From assembly GCA_947579665.1 (NCBI GenBank), contig OX388349.1:42603854-42667853 (forward strand): a DNA stretch of 64,000 nucleotides. Reading direction: 5' to 3'. The notes below the pieces were generated by a model. It did no database searches. It had not been told where the DNA came from and was given only the letters and a program-made list of their open reading frames with translations. Made by a program: the position numbers and the translations under genes. Shown one piece after another: positions 59,940-64,000 of this stretch (positions are counted from its first letter, which is position 1; each line of letters begins with the position of its first letter). This DNA is from Sympetrum striolatum (lineage: Eukaryota > Arthropoda > Insecta > Odonata > Libellulidae).

Positions 59940-60540
59940 GAATGTAGAAATCTTTTGCTACCTCGGAAGAATAATTACGTGAGATAACAGATGCACCTCT
60001 GCACTGGAAATAAATTGTTAGGAAACATGAATCAAAAGAAGCAAACAGAATATGATAGAAAAAAACAGATAAAATTGGAAATAAGAAAATCATTCGCAGA
60101 AACGTTTATGTGAAGTACATTATTATACGGATATGAAACTTGGATATTAGGACATTGAGAAAGATGGAAAAGTTTCGGTTAGAAGCAATGCAAATGTTAA
60201 CTTGGGAAAAGAATAACAAAAAGTCGGGAAGATAAAGGAGCACCCTGGAAAGTCTTAGGGAAATTAAAGAGGAAAGAAATTCAGCGATAGAGATGGATAA
60301 AAGGAAACTTAAATTGGTTGGACATATTCTGTGTCATAACTTCCTAGACAATATAATGGAGAAACAAGGACTTAGAAAAAAAGGCAGATGAAAGAAGTTT
60401 CTGGAAAACATATAAAGTACTGTGTGAGTCATAACATTCGAAAAAGAAGGAGAGAGAGATTTATGGATGTGATATGAGAGGGATATGGAGAGTCATATGG
60501 CTGCAACGACCAGCCTTTAGAAGATGATAATGACGAAACA
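59940..60540 (+). pseudogene. Decayed non-LTR retrotransposon, C-terminal part of reverse-transcriptase ORF2
   Basis: Conserved motifs of the region after the reverse-transcriptase catalytic core appear in the right order in three different frames. YLGRIIT followed by DNRCT begins at 59959. LYGYETW is at 60123-60143, preceded by STLL, with TGA at 60111 where the family usually has Trp. A longer open stretch runs from about 60248 through KRKLKLVGHIL (60299-60331) to an in-frame TGA at 60389. These match the usual YLG-xIT-D-RCT, LYGxETW and LGHILR blocks of APE-type non-LTR elements (RTE/CR1/Jockey group). Frameshifts and stops show it is dead. The catalytic core and the endonuclease are not recognisable upstream, so this is a 5'-truncated copy. 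The clade cannot be fixed by eye. Confidence 0.85.
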
Positions 60541-60900
60541 CAGTGAAGATGTTATTTAGTATTTCTCTCTTTCGAATACTTAGCATAGAAATAATAGTAT
60601 TTAGCGTTATATGGCATGCATTAACTTACTCTCAAACTTATTTTCCACAAGTCTCTATATAGGCCACGGTGAAGGAAAATTTAGATATTGGCGTAGAAAC
60701 ATCTCCACGAATAGATCCATGATTCGACCATCTTCAAAATCAACATATCTTTCAAATTCTTTTATCCTTAGCAAAACCATTTGCGGAAGGTGCCATTAAC
60801 GGCCACCAATTATACCTCATGAAACGATATACTCCAGGCAAACCAACTCAGAATCCCACTGCGAACAGCATGAGGTTACACAAACGATAGGGCGAGCCTT
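60541..60900. other. Non-coding stretch after the retrotransposon relic
   Basis: I see no gene or repeat. No poly-A tail or target-site duplication for the relic was recognisable. Confidence 0.45.
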
Positions 60901-61840
60901 TCAACTCCTGGTTCATAATTTGGGAGATCGCTGACACAATGATACCCTCATTAATACTTCCCAATCTTCACTCAGGCTACACAGTTGACAACATTTTTAT
61001 GCGAAGACGGCGCTGTAAAAATAAATCGCTTAGCCTTTCCACTTTCGGGGCTAAACCAGCGGAATCTAACAGCCTTCTTTACGGCTCTCACCGTTTGCGG
61101 AGGCGCCAACCCCAGTGGCATACTCTCAAATTTCTGGCACTGCTGACAGTTTATCACGCACCCCCGCGATAAATTTCCTGAGATAGTTCGCGAGAAGTAG
61201 TAAAACCCTCGGGACCCGAAATTGCCCGGATCGTCCCAGCGGGGGGCCATCCTCGGTTAACCACGGAGGACCCAGGCGCCACACTGTCCGTGGGAAAAAT
61301 CACCCCGTAGACGCTCTATCTCTCTTTCATTACCCAGGGAACGGTTTCCAACATCCCAACAATGCCTCCCATCCTATCGCTAAGGGTAATCTCATCAGCG
61401 GCCCCGGCATCCCCCGGATACGGTGTCCATGGTGGCTGTCTACCAAACCTGTGGAAGGGATGAAGGAAGAGGGGGTTTCGACAAAAGAATATCGGCGTGC
61501 GTGATGCGTGCGAGCGGTACCACGAATCGTATCCATCCGTCATGCACGAGCGTGCCGAGCTTTTATTTCGACTTCGTTAGGAACTAGGAAGAAAGAGACT
61601 TGTACGCGTGGATAGGCGGCGATGAATTTGATACGTCTCCCGGGTTCATTCAGTGCCCCGTGAATGCAGATATGGGGAGGGGTTTCCCCCGAATGCACGG
61701 CGTCGACTTGCGGGGGAGTTTGGATCCGTGTTTCGATCTGAAATTAATGGGCGTGAAATTAGAAGTTTTGAGAGAGTGGGAAATAATGCGAAGCTTTTGT
61801 GCGCGCGTGCAAATAAAGATGGCAAGCGACTGATATTTAG
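60901..61840. other. GC-richer island, no gene recognised
   Basis: Raised GC and CpG, strongest at 61130-61460, with overlapping short frames on both strands (60939-61172 and 61600-61833 plus; 60972-61250, 61316-61543 and 61646-61906 minus). No protein family is recognisable, and the overlaps suggest a compositional effect. Confidence 0.4.
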
Positions 61841-63180
61841 ATGTATTATATCGTGAGAACAATAATTTACTTCCCACGGCAAATTCTCTTTCTTATCTGC
61901 TCCCAAGAGAAAAATTACATTGGATATGAAGCTATTATTACTCTCATAAAAGAACGTCGTTCCCTATAAATATATATCATGAATCGAGAGTAAGTCTCAT
62001 GCCCCCTGTCAAAAGATTAGATTCCTTTTATCCTTCAATTGGAGCCTTTAATGGTTGGTCACTATTAGTTTCATCCTAAAATAGAACTTTCATTCATTTT
62101 TTTTAGTTCAAATACAGAAAAAACTCGACCATAATGCTTTCGCTAATGATCTTATCTATCCTACTACGTATTTTACTCCGGGACCCCATCACACAAAATA
62201 ATTAGTGAAAATACCGCTTAAGACTATACTTATACTACGATAACCGCTTATAAAGCGAATTTCCTAAGCATCTCATACACTGCAACCCACTTGAGCCAAT
62301 CATCCGCCTCGTTAGATATATCAACTATTTTTTAGACTCTGCACTACCCTCCCCTCTCCTTGCCTTGTCCCTAAACGGAGTACGATTGCCTATCCGGTTA
62401 AAATTGCTTCATCGTATATTCAAAAAACGATCAAATGAAATAACGAAGTATCCGACCCGCTGCTCATCCAACAAGATTGCTTACTTTGCCACGATTCTTA
62501 AGTACAACCTATGATTTAACGTTATGTAAATTACAATGTAATTCAGGTGACGTGAATTAGGCACTATCATTCGTTTACTGCTGAAGTACTTTCATTTAGT
62601 GTACAATTTTTTAATTGGGGTTAAATCAATAATATTTACATAATGTGGTGTATAACCAATAGAAACTTCAATTATAAGGTTCACGTATAAGCTATCCTTT
62701 ATTCTTAAATATACGATATGATACTCATTCCAGAATTATTTCCTAATAAAAACATGATATTTACTCAATAATTATTCGGCAATAGTCATGAAACTCTAAT
62801 TAGTTAAAGATTCTACTATGCCTGTAAGATATTGCGATGAGAATGCTGTGAAAAGTACAAGGTCTCCAATAGCCCTATAATTTGCCGATACTTATTTAAC
62901 TTGAGTTTTTGTTTTAAGGATAAATTTAAATTCATATCATCCAAACTATTAATGCTATATTCCCATGCTTTGCAAAGGCGAATTTGTAATGAAACCAGCA
63001 CAAGTATGAAAAATTACATGGCCAAGTTTTACGTAATAGGGAAGGTGTCGAGAAAAATAAAATGCTGTTAGGCACCGCAGCTGAAGAACGTCAATCAAAC
63101 TCAAAAGCACATAGTACTAATTTTCACATAAAACTATAGAAAAGCGAATTTCAGGCCAAAAACTTCACTTTGACGCAAAG
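61841..63180. other. AT-rich non-coding stretch
   Basis: I see no gene, RNA or mobile element here. Confidence 0.5.
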
Positions 63181-63900
63181 GAAGAGGACGATTCACATTA
63201 GCCCTTCAACCCCCGCCCCGTAAATTCTTCGAACGAAAGGTGATTTGTTTCGCTCCAACAAACACCGAATTTCACGGAAGCAGCTGCATCCAATTCCCCA
63301 TAGCGCACAATAACTCGCAGTGGCATTACGCAGACGAGACCCGTCAAAACATTTCGCGTGACAACGGGCGGATTCTCACGAATTACATTCCGACTCCCGA
63401 TGGACAAACACTCCCGTGGAAAAATTAACGGAGAGGACGTTTCGACGAACGGATGGTAAAGGGACAATTCCGTCAATCGCGGTGACTTTCAGACAATGGC
63501 GAAGTAGTCATTATCGGAACTTGACGTGCAACGGCGATGTTACATCTGCAATAGGATGTCCGTTTACTGGGTGGAACTGAAGTGGTGGTGATGGCTGGCA
63601 CCGGTGATGTTACATCTGCAACGTCCGTTTACCGGGCGGAATTTTTTCCGTCAAAAGGGTGATTCCGAATGTGGGAAATAAGTGCGGCTGTGCTTTTGAA
63701 GTCGTGGGAGGAGTGGGACCAACAGAACACTATCCCTTTCTTAATGGACGGCCGAATTCATCGGAGCGTTGTGTGAATGTCACCGTTGTCGGTCCTTCAG
63801 AAGGGGATGATGAGTCGAGGGATGATGTTTGCCCCCATCGCTTCATTTCACCTCCGATGCTTTTTTGAGGGATGACACTTTCTCTTTCCCCTAATGGAGC
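63181..63900. other. GC-richer island with a small tandem duplication
   Basis: Short frames on both strands show no recognisable domain (63240-63428 plus, 63198-63476 minus). The tandem duplication inside is listed separately. Confidence 0.4.
63531..63642. repeat. 70-bp period direct repeat
   Basis: The segment CGGCGATGTTACATCTGCA with GTCCGTTTACTGGG (63532-63575) recurs 70 bases later as CGGTGATGTTACATCTGCA with GTCCGTTTACCGGG (63602-63640). Confidence 0.85.
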
Positions 63901-64000
63901 TTTCAGATACTATATTTGCTCTATCGAAGGATGAGACGCTTCTAACTTTCCTCCATTAGCCAGCATTAAGGTTGGGACCGATCTTTCTCTATAGCTTGAT

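Overview
The window looks like non-coding, repeat-rich DNA from a large eukaryotic nuclear genome, most likely an arthropod and probably an insect. The base composition is AT-rich by eye. No open reading frame carries a recognisable protein family apart from a decayed retrotransposon. tRNA-derived SINEs, fold-back elements and old non-LTR retrotransposon debris are scattered throughout. The host group is an inference from the style of these repeats, and I cannot name a species. There is no bacterial organisation: no operons, ribosome binding sites, rRNA or CRISPR.

From 1 to about 11.2 kb the sequence is mostly AT-rich single-copy DNA. It contains an old ~1.2 kb tandem duplication (3.0-4.86 kb) and a three-copy tandem repeat (6.3-7.26 kb), with GC-richer blocks at 5.4-6.3 kb and 10.2-10.96 kb. 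At 11.17-11.49 kb lies a pair of tRNA-related elements. One is a nearly intact minus-strand SINE with visible 13-bp target-site duplications. From 13.5 to 20.2 kb there are further tandem duplications (14.2-15.4 kb and 19.64-20.21 kb) around a 1.5 kb pyrimidine-rich tract that holds a 12-bp minisatellite. From 22 to 33.6 kb there are a 75-85 bp inverted repeat with retroelement-like motifs (22.3 kb), a perfect short hairpin (24.39 kb), a SINE (28.5 kb), a three-copy tandem repeat (29.25-30.09 kb), a mosaic repeat (32.1-32.5 kb) and a 133-bp fold-back element (33.48-33.61 kb).

From 35.9 to 37.3 kb a candidate cut-and-paste DNA transposon is bounded by 13-bp terminal inverted repeats. A SINE copy and 15-bp minisatellite arrays lie inside it. 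From 39 to 43.1 kb come a direct repeat pair, a strong 38-bp-arm hairpin, a diverged SINE and two head-to-head SINE copies sharing a perfect 36-bp inverted repeat. The rest contains small hairpins, three more tandem duplications (53.4, 58.3-58.9 and 63.5 kb) and a frameshifted reverse-transcriptase relic (59.9-60.5 kb).

Between the repeats are about 15 short GC- and CpG-richer islands of 0.3-1 kb. They contain no convincing exon and may be conserved regulatory DNA, but this cannot be tested from sequence alone. I found no cooperating gene set and no clear new biological system. The points most worth a second look are the fold-back/hairpin elements, the family of TGATGATGG...GAAAC motifs, the shared extra module upstream of two tRNA-like SINEs, the SINE with a duplicated B box, and the candidate DNA transposon.
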